NCBI RefSeq assembly: GCF_028204155.1
Contig: NZ_JAQLOI010000003.1
Span: 744,001 to 808,000 of the forward strand
DNA length: 64,000 nt
Direction of reading: 5' to 3'
Origin: Vibrio algarum
GTDB lineage: Bacteria > Pseudomonadota > Gammaproteobacteria > Enterobacterales > Vibrionaceae
In this document: positions 18,410-27,718 of the stretch, piece after piece
Layout: each line of letters starts with the position of its first letter
Position numbering within the stretch: position 1 is the first letter of the stretch
Notes under the pieces: generated by a model
The model's database searches: none
What the model was told of the DNA's origin: nothing
Seen by the model: only the letters and a program-made list of their open reading frames with translations
Program-made: the position numbers and the translations under genes

Positions 18410-18889
18410 TTACAAGCTACCTAAGTTCACAATGAATCGATTAAACAGATCAAATCCCAAAGGAATATCATTCGTCGATTTTTTTATAGTAAGGATAAAA
18501 TCACTAGTGAAAGAGCTCGCTGAAACCGCAATATCTATCCAAACGGTGTCCCACATCACCTTGATGTCTGTACTATCTTCATTATCATTTAGTACTAGAC
18601 CTTCGGCATCTACCGTAACGTAGGTAATACCGTCAACAGACTCTAAGCTCACTTGAAATTGGTCCCCTAAAAAGCCCAATATTCGATAATGTATTTGATG
18701 CTCTCCACCTACCATTCCAGACAATTTTAGGTCACTATTCTGCTCGTAAAGATGAATATAAAAGTAATCTCGACTCACATCCTCAACGTGGCGCAACAGG
18801 TAATTTTGCTCACTCTGCCCATAAGCAACAGTAGAATAACCAAACAAACAAGAAATTAGGAAGATAGAAAGATGAGGCCATTTTTTCAT
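18410..18889 (-). CDS. Secreted protein of unknown function
   Basis: About 159 residues from the ATG at 18889, beginning with a signal peptide (MKKWPHLSIFLISCLFGYS, cleavage near VAYGQ). The mature part is rich in beta strands and acidic residues. The reading frame is open further upstream to 18964, but those residues precede the signal peptide and are probably untranslated. No clear ribosome site marks the start. Not recognised as a family member. Confidence 0.68.
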   Translation of the reverse strand: MKKWPHLSIFLISCLFGYSTVAYGQSEQNYLLRHVEDVSRDYFYIHLYEQNSDLKLSGMVGGEHQIHYRILGFLGDQFQVSLESVDGITYVTVDAEGLVLNDNEDSTDIKVMWDTVWIDIAVSASSFTSDFILTIKKSTNDIPLGFDLFNRFIVNLGSL

Positions 18890-18960
18890 ATCGAAGATGC
18901 TCATTGAGGGAAGAGGTAGGGTAGAATAAAGCCCGATTGGTTCAAAAAATTGTGTCAGGC

Positions 18961-19242
18961 TCACTTATTACCGACGTAAACAAGAGGTACATCCGCGACA
19001 AGCGGAACGAGAACTAGGATCAAGCCTCCCCTCTGAACCTTACAGTAAGCATTTCTAAGCACACGCCGTGCAGCAAACCAATCGTCTGGCTTTTCCAAAA
19101 GCAAATAACCATTAAAGCGTTTCACTACCTGTAAGCCATATTCGTCTATAAACCGTCTATCAAAGTCGATTTCAAAATACGCTAACGCCTGTTCAATAGA
19201 AGTAAAACTTTCTATTTTCTGTTGTATGTCAGTATTTTTCAT
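18961..19242 (-). CDS. NifW-like small protein, C-terminal tail frameshifted
   Basis: About 90 residues resembling the small proteins annotated as NifW-like in vibrios (FTSIEQALAYFEIDFDRRF and RVLRNAYCKVQR). As read, the tail is hydrophobic and runs to 18961. Adding one G to the four at 19028-19031 (CCCC on the plus strand) gives a tail RLDPSSRSACRGCTSCLRR ending at 18968, with a Cys pair of the kind I associate with this family. The role outside nitrogen fixation is unknown. Confidence 0.7.
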   Translation of the reverse strand: MKNTDIQQKIESFTSIEQALAYFEIDFDRRFIDEYGLQVVKRFNGYLLLEKPDDWFAARRVLRNAYCKVQRGGLILVLVPLVADVPLVYVGNK

Positions 19243-19338
19243 CCTTTGTTTATATAAAAATTCGTGGATGAAGTCTAGTTGAGCATCGGTAAAAACGGCT
19301 GGATAGCGCGTTTACTGGAAAGGACCGACATCAGATGA

Positions 19339-19860
19339 TTATATTTTTTCTATATACAAAATCACTTCACCAACATTGAAACCCCATTTGGACATATTGG
19401 TTTTATTAAATAACCGTTTTTCGTCAATCAGAAACATCCAATCATCGAGGGTAATTTCATAGATGGTTCCATCGACGGGGATCTCTAAGTCATATTTCCA
19501 ATACAGAGCCGATCCTTCCGTCTTACCGTTGGCAATTCCGACCACATCCCCAGCCGTACCCTGATATTGATTATTACCAAGGTTTTTTAGCTGCCAAACA
19601 CGAGTCGATTTTTCACCATCGTCGAAAACAAACCACTCTTTTATTTCACCTTCATCACCCTGCCAAGACGCAAGAAGTTTAACTTCGAATCGGCGTAATA
19701 GGTTTCCTGAACGGTCCAGCACCATACCATAAGCTTTTAGTTCACCATCAAAAAATTGCTCTAACTTTAACTCTGGTGTGGTATTTGTGTGTTCTTTTAA
19801 ACTTGCACTACCGCAAGCCGTCAACAACAGCACGAATGAAAAAAGAGCGAGTATTTTCAT
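19339..19860 (-). CDS. DUF3833 lipoprotein
   Basis: A 173-residue lipoprotein with lipobox LTAC at the end of its signal peptide. The remainder matches the DUF3833 pattern: FFDGELKAYGMVLDRSGNLLRRFEV and a late DWMFLIDEKRLFNKTNMSKWGF segment. Its beta-rich build suggests a lipocalin-like fold, which would suit lipid handling at the envelope, but this is inference. It overlaps the chalcone isomerase-like gene by four bases and is the last gene of the ECF/ChrR block. Confidence 0.85.
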   Translation of the reverse strand: MKILALFSFVLLLTACGSASLKEHTNTTPELKLEQFFDGELKAYGMVLDRSGNLLRRFEVKLLASWQGDEGEIKEWFVFDDGEKSTRVWQLKNLGNNQYQGTAGDVVGIANGKTEGSALYWKYDLEIPVDGTIYEITLDDWMFLIDEKRLFNKTNMSKWGFNVGEVILYIEKI

Positions 19861-20375
19861 TGATTAAATCCTAATAATTGTTGGCGAAGTTTAGGTTCTG
19901 ATGTATTTTCTGATAACCAAATTGAAAGAAAAGCCTCTCCAAAGTCTTGGCTATCTATTGCGCCTATCGGCTCACCATTAAAGAAGAATTGGCTTTGACC
20001 ATTTTTTAATACCGTTAAGGTTATAGTGTTTCCCGGCTCGACATCTGGCCAGATACTTTCAAGTGGAGCAGACCATTTATCGATATTGCTCTGCTGATAG
20101 CCTAAGTGCTGCCATTGTTGGATAGTCGCGTCTATTAGCGCTCTTTTATCTATCGATTTAAAATATTCAATTTTAAGTGCTTTTTCGTTTTTATCTTTGG
20201 CTAGCAGGACGTTTAAGGGTTTATCATTATCTTGTTCTACACCTCGGTAAAACTCAGCCTGATAAATCGTCCAAAAAAGGTAATTCATCTCACCTTCACC
20301 GACTTTACTTAAATGGCTTACCGGTGAAGCAGCCACACTTGCGGTTAGCAGTAACGATAAAATCCATATTTTCAT
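19857..20375 (-). CDS. Chalcone isomerase-like periplasmic protein
   Basis: A 172-residue protein with a signal peptide (MKIWILSLLLTASVAASP). The mature part matches the bacterial chalcone isomerase-like fold family, with IYQAEFYRG near the start and FNGEPIGAIDSQDFGEAFLSIWL near the end. These relatives usually bind fatty acids rather than flavonoids. Placement among lipid-modifying genes fits fatty-acid binding, although the true ligand is unknown. Confidence 0.85.
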   Translation of the reverse strand: MKIWILSLLLTASVAASPVSHLSKVGEGEMNYLFWTIYQAEFYRGVEQDNDKPLNVLLAKDKNEKALKIEYFKSIDKRALIDATIQQWQHLGYQQSNIDKWSAPLESIWPDVEPGNTITLTVLKNGQSQFFFNGEPIGAIDSQDFGEAFLSIWLSENTSEPKLRQQLLGFNQ

Positions 20376-20383
20376 ACATCACC

Positions 20384-20887
20384 TCAACTCATGACCTTGA
20401 TAGGTCGGTTCACATAACGCTTAAGTATCACAAACACAGGTAATAAAAGCGCCCAAACCAATATTAAAGAAAACAGTACTGTACTCGTTGGCATCAAAGG
20501 GACTAATACTCCCGCCTTAATACCTCCCCAATAGCTACTTGCACCGCCAATAGCACCGACTAATACCAGAGTAAGAACCGAACGGTTATCTAACCAACGT
20601 AAACTATGGTTCAAGCTGATAATGAACATCACCCATAGCAACAGCAGCCACACAGGGAAGAAGCCGTCACCAGCATCAAATACACCCATTTCCAACTGAA
20701 GCTTATCTGCGATTAATCCTATAGGTACTAACATCAACAATCTAAGGTCTTGGCGTCGAGTTGGTGATAAAACAAAGTGAACTAGCAAAAGCGTTGGCAT
20801 GATCACATTGGCATAGTCAGTAAAAAAAGCCGCACATAACCAGCTCGCTTGAAATAAGACAAGATTAATAACCCAAAACAATTTCAT
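20384..20887 (-). CDS. DUF2878 membrane protein
   Basis: About 167 residues from the ATG at 20887, with four to six hydrophobic segments and the WGG motif (YWGGIKAGVL) found in DUF2878 proteins. I chose this start because GAGG lies upstream and the longer frame overlaps the methyltransferase gene more. It overlaps that gene by 23 bases. Function unknown; it recurs beside CFA-like methyltransferases in ChrR-linked loci. Confidence 0.8.
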   Translation of the reverse strand: MKLFWVINLVLFQASWLCAAFFTDYANVIMPTLLLVHFVLSPTRRQDLRLLMLVPIGLIADKLQLEMGVFDAGDGFFPVWLLLLWVMFIISLNHSLRWLDNRSVLTLVLVGAIGGASSYWGGIKAGVLVPLMPTSTVLFSLILVWALLLPVFVILKRYVNRPIKVMS

Positions 20888-22178
20888 CGCCTTGGCCTCT
20901 ATAGCGTGGTTTTCTCGCCACCACATGATGCGTGCTAATCACTCTTTGCAAAAACGCACCCTCGCAGTAGCACAAATAGAATAACCATAAGCGTTTAAAG
21001 TCTTCGTTGTACCCTAACTCGATTAACTGCTCCCATTGGCTCTCGAAAGCAATGCGCCAGTCATATAGCGTTCGCGCATAATGAAGGCCAATGTCATGCA
21101 TTTCATGCACGACTAGATCGGTATTTCTAGCCATCTGATCGGTCATTACAGCAACAGAGGGTAAACAACCGCCCGGGAATATATACTTTTGGATAAAATC
21201 GAGACTTTGTCGGTAATTGTCATAGCGGCTATCGGCAATAGTGATGGATTGAATCAACATTTTTCCATCGGGTTTAAGTAAATCTGAGCATTTGCTGAAG
21301 AACGTTGAAAGGTAGTCGTGCCCTACCGCTTCTATCATCTCGATAGACACAAGCTTGTCGTATTGGCCCGTTAGTTTACGATAGTCTTTTTTCAACAAGG
21401 TAATCTTGTCGTTGAGGCCTAACTGTTTAATTTTTTCTGCTGCATATTCATGCTGAGCATCGGAAATGGTGGTTGTCGTCACATGACAATCGTAGTGTTG
21501 AGCCATATAGATTGCTAGGCCACCCCAACCCGTGCCAATCTCTACCACGTTGTCCCCTGACTGTAGGCTTAACCTTTCACAAATGGTGTGCATTTTAAGT
21601 TGTTGGGCTTGGTCGAGTGTTTTCGACTGTTCACTATAAATAGCACAAGAATACTGCATTGCTGGGTCTAAGAACCGAGTATAAAGCTCGTTACCAAGAT
21701 CATAATGAGCCAAGATATTGCGCTTCGAACCTTGTTCAGTGTTGGCATTTTTTCGGCTGAGCAATCGCTTCTTAAACTGAGTGAACCAGCGAACCTTATT
21801 CTCAATTGCATCCAATTGAGATTGGTTTCTCGCCATCACCTGAATAACATCCGTTAAATCAGGACTGGTCCATTTACCATCTATGTAAGCTTCCGCAGCA
21901 CCTATACTGCCATTGGAGACCACATCTTTATAAAAACTCGAATCGTGAATGACTATTTTGCCACTTAACTCTGAATCTCTGTCACCAAAAACAAAATGAT
22001 TGTCTCCCTCAATAATCTCAATACTCGCATCATCGAGCTTACCTATTAGAGCAAAAATCAAATTTCGATACTTTCCCATTCCATCATTTCTAGAAGTCGT
22101 ATTCTGATAGGTTAAAGTTTGATCCTGTTTTGCTAATTCTTGCATGTAAACCTCACTTGCGAGTTTCAATTCTTCCAA
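20865..22178 (-). CDS. Cyclopropane-fatty-acyl-phospholipid synthase-like methyltransferase
   Basis: A 437-residue SAM-dependent enzyme acting on unsaturated phospholipid acyl chains. The SAM-binding motif EIGTGWGGLAIYMAQ and the downstream EMIEAVGHDYLSTFF and YIFPGGCLPS are characteristic of the CFA synthase family. The N-terminal domain (YIDGKWTSPDL) is the lipid-binding part. In alpha-proteobacteria similar enzymes belong to the RpoE/ChrR singlet-oxygen regulon; whether this one makes cyclopropane, methylated or furan fatty acids cannot be told from sequence. Confidence 0.88.
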   Translation of the reverse strand: MEELKLASEVYMQELAKQDQTLTYQNTTSRNDGMGKYRNLIFALIGKLDDASIEIIEGDNHFVFGDRDSELSGKIVIHDSSFYKDVVSNGSIGAAEAYIDGKWTSPDLTDVIQVMARNQSQLDAIENKVRWFTQFKKRLLSRKNANTEQGSKRNILAHYDLGNELYTRFLDPAMQYSCAIYSEQSKTLDQAQQLKMHTICERLSLQSGDNVVEIGTGWGGLAIYMAQHYDCHVTTTTISDAQHEYAAEKIKQLGLNDKITLLKKDYRKLTGQYDKLVSIEMIEAVGHDYLSTFFSKCSDLLKPDGKMLIQSITIADSRYDNYRQSLDFIQKYIFPGGCLPSVAVMTDQMARNTDLVVHEMHDIGLHYARTLYDWRIAFESQWEQLIELGYNEDFKRLWLFYLCYCEGAFLQRVISTHHVVARKPRYRGQGDEIVLGY

Positions 22179-22198
22179 CTATGTTGAAAAACATGTCA

Positions 22199-22926
22199 TT
22201 AACTGTTTGGGTGTGCCACAAAAGGAACACGTTTTACAAATAGCTTTAGTGCTTGCCAATAAATACCTAATACAATCTTTATGGTCATCATTGGTGTGAC
22301 GCTAATGGTCTTCCATAATTGCTTTGCACTAAATTCACGTTTGGCCAATGCCAATGTGGCATCAAACACTTTATTTTGTTTATGGTTCTCTATGTGAACC
22401 AAGGTGCTCTTATCTGGTGGCGATATTTTCCAGTGATAATTCATGTCCATTTCCATAAATGGTGATACATGGAAGGCCTTTTTCACCTTCATGTCTCCGG
22501 TCATATCTACCAAGTAATAGTGCCTTTGCCGCCAGGGTGTGTTACTCACTTCCGCCAGCATGTATTGGCATTCACCAGATTCTGTGTAGCAAAAATAGCA
22601 ATTAATTGGGCTGAAATAGATCCCCATACATCGGGCTTGAGCCAGTAGGGTAACTCTATTAATGTCAGACCAATCTCCCCTAATTCTGTTACTTTATTAC
22701 CTATACGTTGTTTCAACGTACCAGGTTCACTTTTTACATAATCTTTTTCATAAAAACGAATAGGGTTATACCAATGCTGTCCAAATACGACGCTGCGACC
22801 AGACAAATCTGCTAGCTCATCTAGATCGATTGCCAGCATATAAAGTTGATAGCTAAACTCATGCCCTACAGCACCAAACCGACGATGACGCACATTACCC
22901 CAGTAGATACCACTGTTATCTGTCAT
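22199..22926 (-). pseudogene. DUF1365 protein, frameshifted
   Basis: Two overlapping frames form one DUF1365 protein of about 242 residues. The first (from 22926) begins IYWGNVRHRRFGAVGHEFSY and reaches KVTELG; the second resumes with GDWSDINRVTLLAQARCMG, then IYFSPINCYFCY and AEVSNTPWRQRHYYLV, all typical of the family. One extra G in the four at 22677-22680 (CCCC on the plus strand) joins them. The family is found almost always next to an FAD amine-oxidase-like gene and a CFA-like methyltransferase, as here; function unproven but linked to acyl-chain modification. Confidence 0.85.
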
Positions 22927-24188
22927 AACGATTGTCCAAAGCGTTCGGTTACGTCGACTGCGCTGCGCACACCATCTTCATGAAATCCGTTGTACCAATA
23001 TGCGCCAACAAAGTGACAATTATTCTTACCGCATATTAAGTGACGTTTTCTTTGTGATTTAACACTCAACTCATCTAACACTGGATGGTGATACACAAAA
23101 CTACGAATGACTTTACTCGGCTGTATTGCTTCAGTTTGATTCAACGTGACGCAGAAGGTGTCGTTACTTTGTATCCCTTGCAGTATGTTCATATTGTAAG
23201 TGACACAGGAAGGTCGCGTTAAATCGCCATCTAGCATGTAGTTCCAACTCGCCCACGCCAGTTTTCTATCTGGTAACAAACCAGTATCCGTATGCAATAC
23301 CACTTCATTTCGGCTATACGGAATACCGGACAGCACCTCAACCTCTTGTTCTGTTGGGTCTGCAATAAGATTAAGAGCTTGGTCAGAATGACAAGCAAAG
23401 ATGACTTCATCAAAACAATGTACATCTCCGCCTTCCATTGTGATTTCGACGCCACCTTCGCTTCTGGTAACGTGTTTTATATCCGCTTGAGTAACAATTG
23501 CTTTGCTCAGTTTTTCCTGTATACGGTTCACATAAACTCTAGAACCACCAGGAACGACATACCATTGCGGTCGATCTACAATATTGAGCAAGCCATGATG
23601 ATAAAAAAACTGAATAAAGAATTTCAGTTCAAATTTTTCCATATCTTCTAGACTTGTAGACCAAATAGCAGCGCCCATAGGAAGAATGTAATGCTCGCAG
23701 AAAAACCCTGAAAATTGATGCTGCTTTAAAAAATCACCCAATGTGGACTTTTCTTCAATGCTGTTTTCTTTAAACGCTGTTTTACACAGTTTATTGAACT
23801 TAACAATTTCTGCGATTAGTCGCCAAAACTTAGGTTTAAATAGGTTACTTCTTTGTGCAAAAAGAGAATTGATTCCATGACCATTGTATTCGAACTTGGT
23901 CTGACGATTGTGCACACTAAAACTCATTTCTGTGGCTTGTCTTTCAATACCTAGCTTTAACAATAACTGATTAAACTTAGGGTAGGTTCTATCATTAAAT
24001 ACGATAAAACCAGTATCAATCGCATACTCTTTCCCTTGGTGGACAATATCAACTGTCGCAGTATGACCACCCACATAATCGTTTTTTTCAAAAACAGTGA
24101 CGTTATGTTGTTTGTCTAATAAGTAGGCGCAAGTGAGTCCTGAAATCCCTGAACCAATAATGGCGATGTTTTTATTTTTATCTGTCAT
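22923..24188 (-). CDS. FAD-dependent oxidoreductase (amine oxidase-like)
   Basis: A 421-residue flavoprotein. The N-terminal dinucleotide fold reads IAIIGSGISGLTCAYLLD, followed by VFEKNDYVGGHTATV, and the C-terminus has the FAD-contacting CHFVGAYWYNGFHEDGVRSA. The family includes desaturase- and amine oxidase-like enzymes. Overlaps the DUF1365 start by four bases (ATGA), so the two are translationally coupled. In this setting a fatty-acid desaturase or oxidase role is plausible, but inferred only from neighbours. Confidence 0.87.
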   Translation of the reverse strand: MTDKNKNIAIIGSGISGLTCAYLLDKQHNVTVFEKNDYVGGHTATVDIVHQGKEYAIDTGFIVFNDRTYPKFNQLLLKLGIERQATEMSFSVHNRQTKFEYNGHGINSLFAQRSNLFKPKFWRLIAEIVKFNKLCKTAFKENSIEEKSTLGDFLKQHQFSGFFCEHYILPMGAAIWSTSLEDMEKFELKFFIQFFYHHGLLNIVDRPQWYVVPGGSRVYVNRIQEKLSKAIVTQADIKHVTRSEGGVEITMEGGDVHCFDEVIFACHSDQALNLIADPTEQEVEVLSGIPYSRNEVVLHTDTGLLPDRKLAWASWNYMLDGDLTRPSCVTYNMNILQGIQSNDTFCVTLNQTEAIQPSKVIRSFVYHHPVLDELSVKSQRKRHLICGKNNCHFVGAYWYNGFHEDGVRSAVDVTERFGQSL

Positions 24189-24190
24189 TG

Positions 24191-24907
24191 CTAACCCATC
24201 CTAGTAGCGAGTCTATTCCAAAGTGACGAAGGTAATAAGCGAAGACACTTCATAATAAAGATAAATAGTGTCGGGAAACTGATGTCTGATTTTCCTTTTT
24301 CTACTCCAGACATGATTTTTTCTGCTGCCTCTTGGCTAGAGATAATCATCGGCATTTCAAAATTATTTTTGTCTGTAAGCGGTGTTTCTACAAAACCCGG
24401 ATGAACCACAGTCACGTTGATATCGTGTTTTTTTAGGTTTATCGCCAATGTCTTACCAAGGTAGCTTAGCGCGGCCTTTGATGACCCGTAAGCTTCGGCT
24501 CTTGGCAGTGGTAATATTCCTGCGCTCGAACTCACCAACACCAAACGACCACCGGGCTTCAGGTGCTTAAGCCATGCCTGTAAACCATAGCCGATAGAGA
24601 TCAAATTGATATTGATAACACGTTCAAATTTTTTAGCTTCAAAATTAAGCACATCATCGATGTATTCACAGTCACCGGCATTAAAAATGATCGTATCAAG
24701 TAATTTAGGGTCATCTTTCAAATCGGGGTAATGGTCATAATCCAATAAGTCGAAACAAAGTGCCTTGATTGAGGGTTGTTCAACTATCAATTGCTGTAAT
24801 TTTTCTTCGCTTCTACCACAAGCAATCACTTGCGCACCACGGTCGGCATATCTCAGTGCCAACTCCTTACCTATACCTGATGTTGCCCCAGTAATTAATA
24901 ATCGCAT
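24191..24907 (-). CDS. Short-chain dehydrogenase/reductase
   Basis: A 238-residue SDR. The NAD(P)-binding TGATSGIGKELA begins at residue 6, NAG at FNAGDCEY, the catalytic Ser in LVSSSAG and YGSSK (Tyr-x-x-x-Lys) follow. The substrate is unknown. It overlaps the SnoaL-like gene by a single base and lies two bases before the FAD gene, in the middle of the ECF/ChrR block. Confidence 0.88.
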   Translation of the reverse strand: MRLLITGATSGIGKELALRYADRGAQVIACGRSEEKLQQLIVEQPSIKALCFDLLDYDHYPDLKDDPKLLDTIIFNAGDCEYIDDVLNFEAKKFERVININLISIGYGLQAWLKHLKPGGRLVLVSSSAGILPLPRAEAYGSSKAALSYLGKTLAINLKKHDINVTVVHPGFVETPLTDKNNFEMPMIISSQEAAEKIMSGVEKGKSDISFPTLFIFIMKCLRLLPSSLWNRLATRMG

Positions 24908-25338
24908 TATTTTACCGCCCTTTGCTTGATGGTTTTTACTAATGCGCCAAGCACTGGAATATGTTCGTATATCATTGATCCGACATCTAGGTAATCACGA
25001 TGAAATATGACTAAACCATCTTTTTCTTTCAGATGAGAGTGCCCAAGTACGGTAATAGGCTGCTTACCATTAAGGCTTTTATGACGAAATGTCATATCCC
25101 AATAGACCGCCGCTTCATTTTCAGATTGAAAAACATGCTGGATGACAAAGTCACACTGAATGATATTAGTGTAGCTGCTTTTAAAGCTATCTAAGAGTTC
25201 TGTTAGCCCATCAACTCGATGAAGAGGATCGATAAACGTCACGTCAGGGTGGTAAATAGTTTGCAACGTCGTCAGGTTGTCCGTACCTAAATTGCTATAT
25301 ACGCTAATAAAACTCTGTAGCCACAGGGAGCGTTGCAT
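24907..25338 (-). CDS. SnoaL/NTF2-like protein
   Basis: A 143-residue protein with the NTF2-like pattern (YHPDVTFIDPLHRVDGLTEL and later AAVYWDMTFRHKSL). Such small cone-shaped folds can be enzymes or ligand binders, and nothing here points to a catalytic set. Located between photolyase and SDR genes, in the order commonly seen with ChrR-linked photolyases. Confidence 0.82.
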   Translation of the reverse strand: MQRSLWLQSFISVYSNLGTDNLTTLQTIYHPDVTFIDPLHRVDGLTELLDSFKSSYTNIIQCDFVIQHVFQSENEAAVYWDMTFRHKSLNGKQPITVLGHSHLKEKDGLVIFHRDYLDVGSMIYEHIPVLGALVKTIKQRAVK

Positions 25339-25350
25339 AAAAAATCACCT

Positions 25351-26744
25351 TTAATATTGTTTGAAAAAATCTAATGCCCTTTGCCTTGCTTCTTTATGGT
25401 CTACGATGGGCGAACAGTACGTCGTTTTATCGCCTAACGATTCCAGATATTCATGTGGAAAGTGAACATGTTTAGCAGGTACATCATGTAGTTCTGGTAG
25501 ATATCTACGTATGAAGTCGCCATTAGGATCAAATCTTTTACTCTGGGTGATAGGATTAAATACTCGAAAATAAGGTTGTGCATCACATCCAGTGCTAGCT
25601 GCCCACTGCCAACCACCATTATTGGCACTCAAGTCACCGTCAATAAGGTGGGACATAAAAAACTGTTCGCCTCGTCGCCAATCAATCAGCAAGTGTTTTG
25701 TTAAAAAGCTTGCCACCACCATCCTCAACCGGTTGTGCATCCAGCCTGTCTGAACCAATTGTTTCATTGCGGCATCAACCAATGGATAGCCAGTCCGGCC
25801 TTCACACCATGCTTGAAAGTGCTCTGGGTTGCCTTGCCAATCCATGTTTCTATATTTGCGTTGAAAACTTTGCCCTTTCGCTAACGCTGGAAACGTAAAC
25901 AACAGGTGTTTGTAAAAATCGCGCCAGATTAATTCGTTAAACCAGGCAAAACCAGGCATGCTCGGATCATAAACAATATCGGGTTGCCTCTGCACTAACT
26001 GTAATGCCAGCCAACGAGAACTAATAGCGCCTATTGCAAGGTAAGGTGAAAGGCCAGATGTTGCCTTTATTGCAGGAAAATCTCGATTGTCGCCATATAG
26101 ATCTAGTTTGCTTTCAAAAAAGCAGGCACTACCGTTTTCATTACTTCATCACTTAATGGCCATCGTGATGAATCAACTTTTGGGTAATCAAATTCTAGTG
26201 AAGACAAAGAGGTTGGTTCGAAAACCTTGGCTTTCGTTACAGGCGTAATTGCACATTCAACTCCAGTACTTTGTAACCGTTGCAACCACGCCTTTTTAAA
26301 CGGCGTAAACACCTTGTACATCTCATTTTGTTTATTAAGAACACTCCCGACAGGCAAAATGGTATCGCAGCTATAGAGAGCGAGTTGAATGCCAGTATTT
26401 TGGAAAAGAGCATCTCTGTTTAGCTCATTAATTTCTGGTTCTCGATTAGCGTAAACAGTATCAATATCATTCTTGTGACAAAAATCGTTTAATACCTGAG
26501 TCTGAGAGTGATAATCCGAAGCTTCTAAATGATGCAATTCGATACCATATTCTGCCAATTGTTTCGCGACCAACACTAGGTGCCTTCGAATAAAGTCTGC
26601 TTGAATGGGCGCAAGGTGATGCTGTTTCCATTGCTTGGGGGCTGAAATAAATACCGCACTAGAAGCCCCCACTTGAAGGGCGGCAACTAACGCAGGGTTA
26701 TCATGAATTCGAAAATCTCTTCTTAGCCAAAGCAGTGAGCTCAA
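25351..26744 (-). pseudogene. phrB: Deoxyribodipyrimidine photolyase, frameshifted
   Basis: Repairs UV-induced pyrimidine dimers using FAD and blue light. The N-terminal antenna domain (LLWLRRDFRIHDNPAL, 26744-26103) and the C-terminal FAD domain (FNELIWRDFYKHLL, GWMHNRLRMVVASFL, NNGGWQWAASTGCDAQPYF) are in different frames. Adding one T to the run of six (A6 at 26116-26121 on the plus strand) gives a continuous protein, AFFESKLDLYGDNRDFPA, of about 464 residues, the usual length. Photolyase is a core target of RpoE/ChrR systems. Probably intact in the organism. Confidence 0.9.
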
Positions 26745-27685
26745 TAGCCATACCTCAGTCTTAACTCTTTAGGGTGCGGATTTAAGTAGGCCTGCTCTAA
26801 CAGATAGTCGTTTGGATATTCTAATAGGTAGTGGTTAATTAAGGTCAACGGCACTAACAATGGTGAAAGACCAAGTCGATAAGCGTCTATCTCGTCATTC
26901 AACTCTTTACGCTTCTCTTTAGTTAGCTGCTTTTTAAAGTAGCCCTGTAAATGATGCAAAGTATTGGTATGACTACGTCGAGTCGCCTTAATGGTTAATG
27001 CCTCCATCAACATAGCAATGTATTCATCCGCCACGTTATCAATAGGTTGCTCTGGATTGGCAAGCAATCGACCTAATTTTTTATAACTTTCAATATGGTG
27101 ACTCATGACCAGATACTTATGTGCACTATGAAAGGTAATCAGCTTATGGTGAGTCACCCCACTGGCTTTCAGATCGAGCCATTTTTGATAAGTAAATATG
27201 CGAGTAATAAAATTTTCTCGGATAATTGGGTCGTTTAATCGACCGTTTTCTTCACACGGTAGCAAAGGGTTATGCTTCATTATTTGCTTGGAAAACATTC
27301 CAACGCCCGTCATTTCAGAGCCCTTGCCGTCATGTTGATATATCTTTACCCTTTCCATACCACAACTTGGACTTTTTGCGCAGAATATAAAACCAGCCAA
27401 ATCATCACTCTTTTTGGCGTGCTCTTGTCCAAACTCTGTTAGTGCGTCCGTCACATCGCCTGTTCCATCTGGGCGTGAAACGGTTATCACATCACCGATA
27501 GAAATCTGTCTTATCGTAGGGCGAGGGATGGGCAAGCCAACCGCCACTTCAGGGCAGACGGGCTTGAACTCAGCAAACTCACTCAATTCTTCCATACAAA
27601 AATGGGAGCGTTTATGGCTTTTATCATACCTAACTTGCTGTCCAACAACGCAAGCACTGATTCCAATCTGTAGTTTCTTATCCAT
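26741..27685 (-). CDS. DUF523/DUF1722 protein, YbgA-like
   Basis: A 314-residue fusion: an N-terminal DUF523 domain (ISACVVGQQVRYDKSHKRS and AKSPSCGMERVKIY, with Cys residues suited to bind metal) and a C-terminal DUF1722 domain (HKYLVMSHHIESYKKLGRL onward) as in E. coli YbgA. The start overlaps the photolyase ATG by four bases. YbgA is regularly found next to photolyase, and a link to photoprotection is likely, though its biochemistry was not known to me. Confidence 0.88.
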   Translation of the reverse strand: MDKKLQIGISACVVGQQVRYDKSHKRSHFCMEELSEFAEFKPVCPEVAVGLPIPRPTIRQISIGDVITVSRPDGTGDVTDALTEFGQEHAKKSDDLAGFIFCAKSPSCGMERVKIYQHDGKGSEMTGVGMFSKQIMKHNPLLPCEENGRLNDPIIRENFITRIFTYQKWLDLKASGVTHHKLITFHSAHKYLVMSHHIESYKKLGRLLANPEQPIDNVADEYIAMLMEALTIKATRRSHTNTLHHLQGYFKKQLTKEKRKELNDEIDAYRLGLSPLLVPLTLINHYLLEYPNDYLLEQAYLNPHPKELRLRYGY

Positions 27686-27718
27686 TTTTTTCGCCCTATT
27701 CGATTGATATTAACGCGC

